Shown: piece after piece, positions 1 through 6,270 of the stretch | Numbering within the stretch: the stretch's first letter is position 1 | Layout: every line of letters begins with the position of its first letter | Assembly (NCBI GenBank): GCA_029987395.1 | Contig: DALTVX010000099.1 | Span: 1-8,499 of the forward strand | From: Methanocorpusculum sp. | Lineage (GTDB): Archaea > Halobacteriota > Methanomicrobia > Methanomicrobiales > Methanocorpusculaceae | Direction of reading: 5' to 3' | Length of the DNA stretch: 8,499 nucleotides | Position numbers and translations under genes: made by a program | Notes under the pieces: generated by a model | What the model was told of the DNA's origin: nothing | Database searches by the model: none | The model's input: only the letters and a program-made list of their open reading frames with translations

Positions 1-1533
1 GGCAGATATATCGGCAACCGTCGCTCCGTCCCTTTGTGACTGTTTCACCGATGAGTTCATGAAGACGGTGCACCGTGAACCAAGATTTACTGGATGCTCG
101 ACAAATAAACCGATCTTGGAAAACTCCTCGATCTCGTATCCAAGAGCACGTGCGAACGTTTCAATAAACGATCCGCATCCTGAGGAACACGCTTCATTTA
201 GGAAGATGCTGTCAACAGCGCCGTTTCGGATCTTGAAGCATTTCATATCCTGGCCGCCGATGTCGATGATGAAATCCACTTCGGGGTTGAAGTGCTTGGC
301 AGCACGGAAATGGGCTATCGTCTCAACAAGTCCTAGGTCCATATTGAACGCGTTCTTGATCAGGTCTTCTCCATATCCTGTAACTGCACTACCTCGAATA
401 TTAATTCTGGACCCAGCGAGTTCATAGATCTTCTTCATCTCTTCCAGCACGATACCGACTGGGTTGCCCTGATTCGAGCCATAATATGAGTGGAGGATAC
501 CACAGTCTTCATCAATCAGCACGATTTTTGTCGTTGTGCTTCCGGCATCGACCCCAAGCCAGGCATCTCCTGAGTACGAGGAGATGTCTGTTTCTCGAGG
601 GGCATTGCTATTATGCCGTTTGCAGAATGCGTCATACTCTTCCTGAGATGTGAAAAGCGGCGGCATGGTATTCGTGTGCGTTGCATCGTCCACACTCTCC
701 GCGATCCTTTTCTGAATGTCACTGAATGCGAAGGATTCGTATCCGTCCGTCGAGAGTGCTGCTCCAAGCGCCGCGAAACAGTCTCCATTCTCCGGGAAAA
801 CCGCATGTTCATCATCTAGCGACAATGTCTCTACAAACCGTTGTCTAAGACCTTTGTAATAATACAGCGGCCCTCCAAGGAACACGATCGTTTCTCCAAG
901 GCTTCTGCCTTGAGTCAGTCCTGCGATCGTCTGATCAACGACCGCCTGATAGATGGATGCCGCCACATCCTTTTTTTGCCCGCCCTGATTTAGGATCGGC
1001 TGAATGTCAGTCTTAGCAAACACACCGCATCGGGAAGCTATCGGATAGATCTTTTCGAATTGCAATGCTAGTTCATCGAGCTCCTCGACGCTAACATTCA
1101 GCAGTGTTGCCATCTGGTCGATGAAGGCTCCCGTCCCTCCGGCACAACTGCCGTTCATTCTCTCCTCAAGGCTTCCCTTGAAGAAGATGATCTTCGCGTC
1201 CTCTCCCCCAAGTTCAATAACGGAGTCAGCATGAGGAATATAGGTTTTGACTGCTTTTGCAGTTGCAAAAACCTCCTGGATAAAAGGAAGATCTGCTGAT
1301 TTTGCAACTCCAAGACCTGCCGATCCGGTGATCAGGAGATGCATATTTTTTCCATCAAGAATATCTGAGGCTCTGCTCAGTAGCTCTCCTGTTTTCTCCC
1401 TGACTTTTGAAAAGTGGCGTTCATAAGCCCTGAAAAGAATATTGTCCATTTCATCGAGGACGATGACTTTGACGGTTGTCGAGCCGATGTCGATTCCGAT
1501 TTTGAATATCGATGTATTTTTTGGCTCCGTCAT
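1..1533 (-). CDS. Tandem-domain BadF/BadG/BcrA/HgdC-family ATP-dependent activase (partial, C-terminus off the left edge)
   Basis: The frame is open from an ATG at 1533-1531 to the window edge and gives 511 residues. Two ASKHA-fold activase modules follow one another. Module 1 (about 9-260) has the phosphate loop DIGSTT (15-20), ELGGEDAK (108-115), Cys130 in SCAGGTG and Cys169 in SRCGVF. Module 2 (about 325 onward) has DAGSTTT (329-335), DIGGQDMK (424-431), Cys449 in ACSSGCG and Cys488 in SRCTVF. In HgdC-type activators, two such cysteines from each subunit of a homodimer hold one [4Fe-4S] cluster, and ATP hydrolysis drives low-potential electron transfer to a dehydratase or reductase partner. 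Having both modules in one chain suggests an intramolecular pseudo-dimer. The layout matches the N-terminal part of long (over 1000 residue) proteins annotated as CoA-substrate-specific enzyme activases. The partner and substrate cannot be told from this window. The family call is firm and the physiological role is unknown. No Shine-Dalgarno is visible before the ATG. Confidence 0.9.
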   Translation of the reverse strand, partial: MTEPKNTSIFKIGIDIGSTTVKVIVLDEMDNILFRAYERHFSKVREKTGELLSRASDILDGKNMHLLITGSAGLGVAKSADLPFIQEVFATAKAVKTYIPHADSVIELGGEDAKIIFFKGSLEERMNGSCAGGTGAFIDQMATLLNVSVEELDELALQFEKIYPIASRCGVFAKTDIQPILNQGGQKKDVAASIYQAVVDQTIAGLTQGRSLGETIVFLGGPLYYYKGLRQRFVETLSLDDEHAVFPENGDCFAALGAALSTDGYESFAFSDIQKRIAESVDDATHTNTMPPLFTSQEEYDAFCKRHNSNAPRETDISSYSGDAWLGVDAGSTTTKIVLIDEDCGILHSYYGSNQGNPVGIVLEEMKKIYELAGSRINIRGSAVTGYGEDLIKNAFNMDLGLVETIAHFRAAKHFNPEVDFIIDIGGQDMKCFKIRNGAVDSIFLNEACSSGCGSFIETFARALGYEIEEFSKIGLFVEHPVNLGSRCTVFMNSSVKQSQRDGATVADISA

Positions 1534-1561
1534 TTATGTAAGCAGTATTAGTTCGGCTTTT

Positions 1562-1571
1562 CAATATAGCT
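1562..1571 (-). promoter_or_regulatory. Putative archaeal TATA box for the activase gene
   Basis: Read on the minus strand the sequence is AGCTATATTGA, centred near 1566. Archaeal transcription usually starts about 25 bases downstream, here near 1541. That would leave a leader of only about 8 bases before the ATG at 1533, in keeping with the missing Shine-Dalgarno. The call rests on sequence appearance and spacing only. Confidence 0.45.
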
Positions 1572-1617
1572 TGTGGGATACATCCGCCAATCCCGGATCT
1601 CCATTGATAGAACGTGA

Positions 1618-1629
1618 ACTTAATACTTT
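1618..1629 (+). promoter_or_regulatory. Weak putative TATA box for proS
   Basis: The AT-rich stretch ACTTAATACTTTC lies about 40 bases before the proS ATG. A start site about 25 bases downstream, near 1649, would give a leader of about 15 bases that just includes the AGGTGA ribosome site. The match to a TATA consensus is weak, and other AT-rich stretches lie nearby. Confidence 0.3.
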
Positions 1630-1653
1630 CAAGAATCTAATAATAACTACTTC

Positions 1654-1659
1654 AGGTGA
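1654..1659 (+). promoter_or_regulatory. Shine-Dalgarno site that fixes the proS start
   Basis: AGGTGA matches the complement of the archaeal 16S rRNA 3' end and sits four bases before the ATG at 1664. The same frame stays open upstream to 1442, but those codons lie over the oppositely oriented activase gene and its promoter. This site is the main reason for starting proS at 1664. Confidence 0.75.
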
Positions 1660-1663
1660 ATAT

Positions 1664-3097
1664 ATGACAGAAGAAACCGGGGCACTCCCCTCTCGTACCG
1701 ATTTTAGTGCATGGTACAACGAAGTCATCCGCCGTGCGGATATAATGGATGTCAGATATCCAGTTAAAGGACTTTATGTCTGGTACCCGTTCGGATTTGC
1801 ACTCCGCAATCATACGTACACCCTCCTTCGGATCCTCTTGGATAGAGATCATGAAGAAACTCTTTTTCCTCTTCTTATTCCGGAAACTGAGTTTATGAAG
1901 GAGGCTGAGCACATCAAAGGGTTCGAAGACGAGGTCTACTGGGTCACCCACGGGGGCCTCACAGAACTTGATGTGAAACTTGCTCTGCGTCCAACGAGTG
2001 AAACGGCAATCTATCCTATGTATGCGCTTTGGGTGCGTTCCCACGCAGATCTTCCCTTGAAGCTCTATCAGGTCGTCAATACATTCAGATATGAAACAAA
2101 GCACACCCGCCCACTGATCAGGCTTCGTGAGATCACCTCCTTTATGGAATCTCATACCGTTCACTCTGACTGGGATGACGCAAATAAACAGGTCGAGTAT
2201 GAACTTGGTCTCTCCTCCGAGTTCTACCGTGAGCTCGGCGTCCCGATCATCATCTCTCGGCGTCCTGACTGGGACAAGTTCCCGGGTGCAGACTTCACCA
2301 TGGCAATCGATACCGTCATGCCCGACGGCCGGACCCTTCAGATCGGTACCGTTCACCATCTCGGAGATCACTTCTCCAAGACCTATAACATCACCTATGA
2401 GGATCTGAACGGTGAACAAAAACTCGCCTCCCAGACCTGCTTTGGAATTTCCGAGAGATGTATTGCTGCGATCATCGCAGTTCATGGAGATGACAAAGGT
2501 CTTGTCCTTCCGGCGACCGTTGCTCCGACCCAGGTTGTAATCATCCCGATCGTCGTTGGAAAACGCGGAGAGGAGATCATGGCTGCGGTGGAAAAACTTG
2601 AGGCTGAGTTGAAAGCCGCTGGTATCCGAGTGAAAACGGATGCCCGTGATCTTCGCCCCGGTGCCAAATATTATCATTGGGAACTGCATGGTGTGCCACT
2701 TAGAGTTGAGCTTGGTCCCCGTGATCTCGACAACAATCAGCTCGTCTGTGCGAACAGACTTGGAATCAAGACCACTATACCCAGAGAGAATGCGGTCGAA
2801 TGCGTGAAACGCTTGCTTGCTGAAGTTCACGATCAGATCCTTGGCAAAGCAGAAGAACACCTGAGCAATCATCTGAAGACCGTAACTACCGTTGAAGAAT
2901 GTAATCAGATGCTTGAGCAAAATATCGTTGTCGTTCACTGGTGCGGTGAGAAGGCATGCGCTGATAAACTTGAGGAACTTACCAACTCCTCGCTTCTTGG
3001 GACCGGCGTGCGCAGCAAATATGTTGTCGACAACGAAGGGGCGTGCATCATCTGCGGCAAAACCGGCAAAACCGCTCTTGTCGGCAGATCATACTAA
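1664..3097 (+). CDS. proS: Prolyl-tRNA synthetase, archaeal/eukaryotic type
   Basis: This cytoplasmic class II enzyme charges tRNA-Pro with proline. The product is 477 residues, the usual length for the archaeal type, and lacks the bacterial YbaK-like editing insertion. RPTSET (109-114) is the proline-binding loop. Motif 2 runs from about 139 to 156 with Arg142 and Glu144 in FRYE, and motif 3 includes GISERC (261-266) with Arg265. GTVHHLG (228-234) precedes the substrate-pocket region. The anticodon-binding domain follows from about 290 to 395. The C-terminal zinc-binding domain has Cys427, Cys432, Cys461 and Cys464, and the protein ends in Tyr477, the conserved terminal tyrosine of this type. 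The start is set by AGGTGA four bases upstream; the frame could run back to 1442 but would then overlap the divergent activase gene. The next gene begins 49 bases downstream on the same strand with no terminator between, so co-transcription is likely. Confidence 0.97.
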   Translation: MTEETGALPSRTDFSAWYNEVIRRADIMDVRYPVKGLYVWYPFGFALRNHTYTLLRILLDRDHEETLFPLLIPETEFMKEAEHIKGFEDEVYWVTHGGLTELDVKLALRPTSETAIYPMYALWVRSHADLPLKLYQVVNTFRYETKHTRPLIRLREITSFMESHTVHSDWDDANKQVEYELGLSSEFYRELGVPIIISRRPDWDKFPGADFTMAIDTVMPDGRTLQIGTVHHLGDHFSKTYNITYEDLNGEQKLASQTCFGISERCIAAIIAVHGDDKGLVLPATVAPTQVVIIPIVVGKRGEEIMAAVEKLEAELKAAGIRVKTDARDLRPGAKYYHWELHGVPLRVELGPRDLDNNQLVCANRLGIKTTIPRENAVECVKRLLAEVHDQILGKAEEHLSNHLKTVTTVEECNQMLEQNIVVVHWCGEKACADKLEELTNSSLLGTGVRSKYVVDNEGACIICGKTGKTALVGRSY

Positions 3098-3137
3098 CCA
3101 CATCATACATCCAATCAAAAAAATTCATATAAAAATA

Positions 3138-3142
3138 GAGGA
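3138..3142 (+). promoter_or_regulatory. Shine-Dalgarno site for the NusA-like gene
   Basis: GAGGA lies four bases before the ATG at 3147. The frame is open further upstream inside proS, and a later in-frame ATG exists at 3201. Neither alternative has a comparable ribosome site, so this one supports 3147 as the start. Confidence 0.65.
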
Positions 3143-3146
3143 TATC

Positions 3147-3671
3147 ATGCTAAAAAATGACCAATATTCAAACACAAAAGATGATACATCCGGCGTCGGG
3201 ATGCCGATATCAGAGATGCACGAACTTGATCGGACCCTCGGTTTCAAAGAACGCCGCTATATAGAGGAGCTTCGGATCCTCACCAAATCAACGGCCATAG
3301 ACTGTGTCATAGATGACCGTTTTGAGCGGATCATCTATGTTATTCGCCCTGGAGACATGGGTCTTGCTATTGGAAAAGGCGGGGACAACATCAAAAAAAT
3401 GTCCCGTGTTCTTGGCAAACGGATCGAGATGGTCGAGTTTGATGAGGGTCGCGAGGCATTCATAGCCAACATGTTCAAACCGGCTGAGGTCGCCTCGGTA
3501 TTGTTTGGCGAACGGGACGAACTCGTAATGGTCACCGTTCCAGAACGGGGCGATTTTGGTCTTGCTATTGGAAAAGGCGGGTCAACGATCGAGAAGGCTC
3601 GGATCCTGGTTCGAAGGTTTTATGGTAAAGAAGTGGGAGATATCCTCGTACCGAACAGAGGGAATCTATGA
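3147..3671 (+). CDS. nusA: Archaeal NusA-like transcription factor with two KH domains
   Basis: The 174-residue product has two KH RNA-binding domains, each with the loop GLAIGKGG (72-79 and 138-145). The first domain begins near 35 and contains AIDCVIDDRFERIIYVI, the usual opening of archaeal NusA. Archaeal NusA proteins consist of the KH part only, lacking the N-terminal and S1 domains of bacterial NusA, and are thought to bind RNA during elongation or termination. Most are about 140-150 residues; this one has roughly 30 extra polar N-terminal residues. If the ATG at 3201 were used, 18 of these would be lost, but GAGGA before 3147 favours the longer form. The TGA stop overlaps the hisE ATG in an ATGA, so the two genes are probably translationally coupled. 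Archaeal nusA usually sits in the RNA polymerase/ribosomal protein operon, so this place beside proS is unusual. It could be a paralogue. Confidence 0.85.
   Translation: MLKNDQYSNTKDDTSGVGMPISEMHELDRTLGFKERRYIEELRILTKSTAIDCVIDDRFERIIYVIRPGDMGLAIGKGGDNIKKMSRVLGKRIEMVEFDEGREAFIANMFKPAEVASVLFGERDELVMVTVPERGDFGLAIGKGGSTIEKARILVRRFYGKEVGDILVPNRGNL
3360..3581 (+). repeat. 24-bp perfect direct repeat inside the NusA-like gene (3360-3383 and 3558-3581)
   Basis: The two copies are identical at all 24 bases and lie 198 bases apart, exactly 66 codons. Each encodes the GLAIGKGG loop of one KH domain. The same codons are used in both copies, although most positions could vary silently. Confidence 0.9.
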
Positions 3672-3982
3672 CGGATGCAAAAGTGTTTGATGAGTTATGG
3701 CAGGTTATCTGTGAACGAGCAGCTTCCACGAGCCATGAGAAGTCGTATGTCCGTCATCTCCTTTCTCATGAAAAGGGCATCGACAAATCCCTTGAAAAAG
3801 TGGGGGAAGAGACGATCGAATTTATTCTTGCTGCAAAGAACGGCGTTCCTGAAAAAACCGTTGGTGAAGCTGCCGATCTGCTGTTTCATCTCATGGTGGC
3901 CCTTAAGGCCTCCAATATTGATTTTAGTTTAGTGGAAGAGGAACTTGCCGTTCGTCGCGCCGGCATGCATCTCCACGATTAA
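3668..3982 (+). CDS. hisE: Phosphoribosyl-ATP pyrophosphohydrolase
   Basis: HisE catalyses the second step of histidine biosynthesis, hydrolysing phosphoribosyl-ATP to phosphoribosyl-AMP and pyrophosphate in the cytoplasm. The 104-residue product has the usual length of the stand-alone enzyme. It shows the all-alpha MazG/HisE metal-binding pattern: EKVGEETIEF (43-52, with Glu47, Glu48 and Glu51) and GEAADLLFHL (66-75, with Glu67 and Asp70). The ATG shares the ATGA overlap with the stop of the NusA-like gene. GAGGGA at 3659-3664, inside that gene, can serve as ribosome site. It is not fused to HisI, and no other his gene is in the window. The call is firm. Confidence 0.95.
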   Translation: MTDAKVFDELWQVICERAASTSHEKSYVRHLLSHEKGIDKSLEKVGEETIEFILAAKNGVPEKTVGEAADLLFHLMVALKASNIDFSLVEEELAVRRAGMHLHD

Positions 3983-4023
3983 AGCCGTTAGTTTGGCCCC
4001 CGCCTCCGGGTCCAGACACAACT

Positions 4024-4032
4024 CCTATTAAG
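4024..4032 (+). promoter_or_regulatory. Possible TATA box for a leaderless mfnB-guaB transcript
   Basis: CCTATTAAG lies about 26 bases before the mfnB ATG at 4054, so transcription would start at or very near the start codon. The only Shine-Dalgarno-like bases (GAGG at 4032-4035) are 18 bases from the ATG, too far to act. The 71-bp gap after hisE leaves room for a promoter, but read-through from hisE is also possible because no clear terminator is seen. Confidence 0.35.
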
Positions 4033-4053
4033 AGGAAACACTACATAATATAC

Positions 4054-4743
4054 ATGAAACTCTTAGTCAGCCCAAGCTCAATAATCGAGGCTACGTACTG
4101 CCTTGAAGCTGACATTATTGATGTCAAGCGTCCTGCTGAAGGATCGCTTGGTGCTAATTTTCCGTGGGTCATCCGCGAAATTAAACGTATAGCCGCTTCT
4201 ACTCCTGTTTCTGCAGCGATAGGCGATTATGGTCCGACTCCTGGAAATGCGTCACTTGCCGCATACGGGGCCGCATGCGCCGGAGCTGATTTCATCAAAA
4301 TCGGTTTGATGTTTGATGATGAAATTGCGGCAAAGGAGGTTATTGAAGCTGTTGTTCGTGCTGTTAAAGAACCGTTCCCGGAAAAGACCGTCGTTATCGC
4401 AGGTTATTCTGACTACGAACGTCTCGGAGCGATCAGTCCATTTGCTATTTCTCCTCTCGTCGAAGAATGCGGTGCTGATATTTCTATGATCGATACTGGC
4501 AGGAAGGATGGAAAAAGCACATTCGAGTTCATGAACGAAGATGTTCTAACTAAGTTCACTGATCTAAATCGTTCCCTTGGTATCGGCACTGCGCTTGCAG
4601 GTTCTTTGAAGTTTGAGGACATCGCGTTACTCAAAGAGATCAATCCAGAGATCATTGGTGTCCGCGGCATGGTTTGCGGCGGGGATCGATCCGCGACGGT
4701 TCAGGAAGATCTCGTGAAAAAAGCGATTCAGATGGTAAGGTAA
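4054..4743 (+). CDS. mfnB: (5-Formylfuran-3-yl)methyl phosphate synthase (methanofuran biosynthesis)
   Basis: MfnB (formerly DUF556) makes the phosphorylated furan precursor of methanofuran from two molecules of glyceraldehyde 3-phosphate. Methanofuran is the first C1 carrier in methanogenesis from CO2. The 229-residue product has the family's usual length and TIM-barrel pattern. Residues known from the Methanocaldococcus enzyme are in place by alignment from memory: Asp23 and the Schiff-base Lys25 in DVKRPAEGSLGA, Lys82 in DFIKIGL, and Asp147 and Lys151 in IDTGRKDG. The ending GVRGMVCGGDR (from about residue 202) fits a phosphate-binding C-terminal loop. guaB starts five bases after the stop, and its ribosome site overlaps this stop, so the two are probably co-transcribed. 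No functional Shine-Dalgarno lies before the ATG, so a leaderless mRNA is possible. Confidence 0.95.
   Translation: MKLLVSPSSIIEATYCLEADIIDVKRPAEGSLGANFPWVIREIKRIAASTPVSAAIGDYGPTPGNASLAAYGAACAGADFIKIGLMFDDEIAAKEVIEAVVRAVKEPFPEKTVVIAGYSDYERLGAISPFAISPLVEECGADISMIDTGRKDGKSTFEFMNEDVLTKFTDLNRSLGIGTALAGSLKFEDIALLKEINPEIIGVRGMVCGGDRSATVQEDLVKKAIQMVR
4738..4743 (+). promoter_or_regulatory. Ribosome site for guaB overlapping the mfnB stop
   Basis: AGGTAA includes the mfnB TAA stop and lies five bases before the guaB ATG at 4749. The guaB frame is open upstream to 4674 inside mfnB, but alignment to IMP dehydrogenases starts at MFGEKLNIPIALTFDDVL, which supports 4749. Confidence 0.55.
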
Positions 4744-4748
4744 ACGAT

Positions 4749-6218
4749 ATGTTTGGAGAAAAACTCAACATCCCTATAGCACTCACCTTTGATGATGTGC
4801 TGATCGAACCCGCAGAATCCTGGATAGAGCCAAATGATGTAGACGTTCGATCCAGATTCTCTAAAAATATTTCACTTTCCATTCCCTTGGTGAGTGCTGC
4901 AATGGATACTGTTACCGAGGCGGAAATGGCAATTGCCATGGCACGTGCTGGAGGTATTGGCGTTCTGCACAGAAACTGTACTCCAGAAGAAGAGGTCTCC
5001 TTTGTCGCCCGCGTCAAGTCTGCTGACAATGTCATCGAACGTGATGTCAGGTATGTGACTCCAGACACTACTATTGCTCTTGTTTCAAATTTGATGGATC
5101 GGTATTCGATCGGCGGTGTGCCGGTCGTTGGTCCTCACGGCAAACTTCTCGGCATCGTCTCACGAAGAGACGTCAGAGGTTTGATCAATAAAACCGGGGC
5201 GGAGTCGGTCGAGACCATAATGACTCGTGAGCCGATCACGGTAAAAGACGACGTCACAGCGGATGATGCCATCGGTATGATGTATACGAAAAAAGTCGAG
5301 CGTCTCCCAGTCGTTGATGATGATGGCAGGCTAACGGGTATCATCACGATGCAGGATCTCCTTGAAAAACAGCAGTATCCAAAAGCAAATCGCGATAGTA
5401 ATGGAAAACTCCGTGTTGCCGCCGCAGTTGGACCATTCGATATGGATCGTGCGCTGAAACTTGCCGAGGCAGGAGTTGACGCAATAATTGTGGACTGTGC
5501 CCATGGCCACAATATGCATGTTGTTCGGGGCGTAAAAGATATCAAAGGTTCGGTATCCTGCGATGTTGTCGCTGGAAACATTGCGACCTCAAAAGCCGCA
5601 AGTGAGCTCGTTGGGTTCGTTGACGGTATCAAAGTAGGTATCGGTCCGGGTTCTATATGTACGACCCGTATCGTGGCCGGAGTCGGTGTACCTCAGATCT
5701 CTGCCATAGCCAATGTATGTGATATCGCAGATCCATGCGGTGTCCCGGTCATTGCCGATGGCGGTGTCAAATACAGCGGTGATGTGGCCAAGGCAATTGT
5801 TGCTGGTGCTTCATCAGTAATGATGGGCAGCATGTTTGCCGGAACTGATGAGGCTCCCGGAAAAACGATCATTGTCAAAGGTAGAAGATATAAACAGTAC
5901 CGCGGGATGGGGTCTCTTGGGGTCATGACCTCAGGAAAATCAAGCGACCGATACTTCCAGGCGAAAGGCATCGGCTCAACCAAGTATGTTCCCGAGGGTG
6001 TGGAAGGAGCAACTCCATACGTAGGTTCAGTTACTGATGTCATCTATCAGACGATCGGCGGTCTCAAATCTGCGATGGGTTACTCTGGAAGCAAAGATAT
6101 TGAAAGCATGCGAAAGAATGCCCGATTCGTCAGGATCACATCGGCAGGACTCAAAGAGTCCCACCCCCATGACATATTGATCACCGATGAAGCACCAAAC
6201 TATCGTACCAATCTCTAA
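4749..6218 (+). CDS. guaB: Inosine-5'-monophosphate dehydrogenase
   Basis: IMP dehydrogenase oxidises IMP to XMP with NAD+, the committed step to GMP. The 489-residue product is of normal length. The N-terminal LTFDDVL (12-18) opens the catalytic barrel. Two CBS domains, the usual nucleotide-sensing insert, occupy about 95-145 and 155-207. The active-site loop GIGPGSICTTRIVAGVG (298-313 or so) carries the catalytic Cys304. DGG (338-340) binds the IMP phosphate, GMGSLGVM (386-393) is conserved, and the mobile flap has the Arg401-Tyr402 pair in DRYFQ. The end SHPHDILITDEAPNY is typical. It directly follows mfnB. A strong hairpin terminator overlaps its last codons. No key residue is missing, and I see no reason to call it a GuaB-related CBS protein. 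Confidence 0.97.
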   Translation: MFGEKLNIPIALTFDDVLIEPAESWIEPNDVDVRSRFSKNISLSIPLVSAAMDTVTEAEMAIAMARAGGIGVLHRNCTPEEEVSFVARVKSADNVIERDVRYVTPDTTIALVSNLMDRYSIGGVPVVGPHGKLLGIVSRRDVRGLINKTGAESVETIMTREPITVKDDVTADDAIGMMYTKKVERLPVVDDDGRLTGIITMQDLLEKQQYPKANRDSNGKLRVAAAVGPFDMDRALKLAEAGVDAIIVDCAHGHNMHVVRGVKDIKGSVSCDVVAGNIATSKAASELVGFVDGIKVGIGPGSICTTRIVAGVGVPQISAIANVCDIADPCGVPVIADGGVKYSGDVAKAIVAGASSVMMGSMFAGTDEAPGKTIIVKGRRYKQYRGMGSLGVMTSGKSSDRYFQAKGIGSTKYVPEGVEGATPYVGSVTDVIYQTIGGLKSAMGYSGSKDIESMRKNARFVRITSAGLKESHPHDILITDEAPNYRTNL

Positions 6219-6245
6219 GATTGGTATTTTATTTTATTGATTTTT
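6206..6245 (+). terminator. Hairpin plus T-tract terminator overlapping the guaB stop
   Basis: TACCAATCT (6206-6214) and AGATTGGTA (6218-6226) are perfect inverted repeats around a three-base loop. The 9-bp stem is followed by TTTTATTTTATTGATTTTT (6227-6245). The guaB TAA (6216-6218) lies in the loop and first stem base. The T-tract alone could act as an archaeal terminator; the hairpin makes it look bacterial. Confidence 0.75.
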
Positions 6246-6247
6246 AG

Positions 6248-6268
6248 AAATAGTAAAAATAATATTTG
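6248..6268 (-). terminator. T-rich terminator for the membrane-anchored regulator gene
   Basis: On the minus strand, just past the TGA at 6273-6271, the sequence reads AAATATTATTTTTACTATTT. Runs of T like this are the usual archaeal termination signal. Together with the guaB terminator it separates two converging transcription units. Confidence 0.5.
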
Positions 6269-6270
6269 AG

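Noticed and set aside
59..427. A plus-strand frame of 122 codons at the left edge
   Set aside because: It is opposite the activase gene, whose cluster and ATP motifs are clear in the minus-strand reading.
1575..1594. Inverted repeat GGGAT ... ATCCC in the divergent region
   Set aside because: Arms of only five bases with a ten-base spacer are expected by chance.
1442..1663. An upstream extension of the proS frame
   Set aside because: It would overlap the divergent activase gene and both promoters, has no homology to ProRS N-termini, and a good ribosome site precedes 1664.
1652..2938. A 428-codon open frame antisense to proS
   Set aside because: It lies entirely opposite a clear prolyl-tRNA synthetase. 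Its product has no recognisable domain, and its length is explained by the codon bias of the sense gene.
3120..3134. TATA-like TTCATATAAAA before the NusA-like gene
   Set aside because: Transcription would start about 25 bases downstream, inside the coding region past the ATG at 3147; read-through from proS explains expression better.
3995..4015. A GC-rich hairpin-like stretch (TGGCCC ... GGGTCCA) after hisE
   Set aside because: The stem has a bulge and no T-tract follows, so it does not support a terminator or attenuator call.
5960..6030. Possible loss of a catalytic arginine in the IMPDH flap (EGATPY in place of EGRVPY)
   Set aside because: The catalytic Arg-Tyr pair is in the earlier DRYFQ segment (401-402) and is intact.
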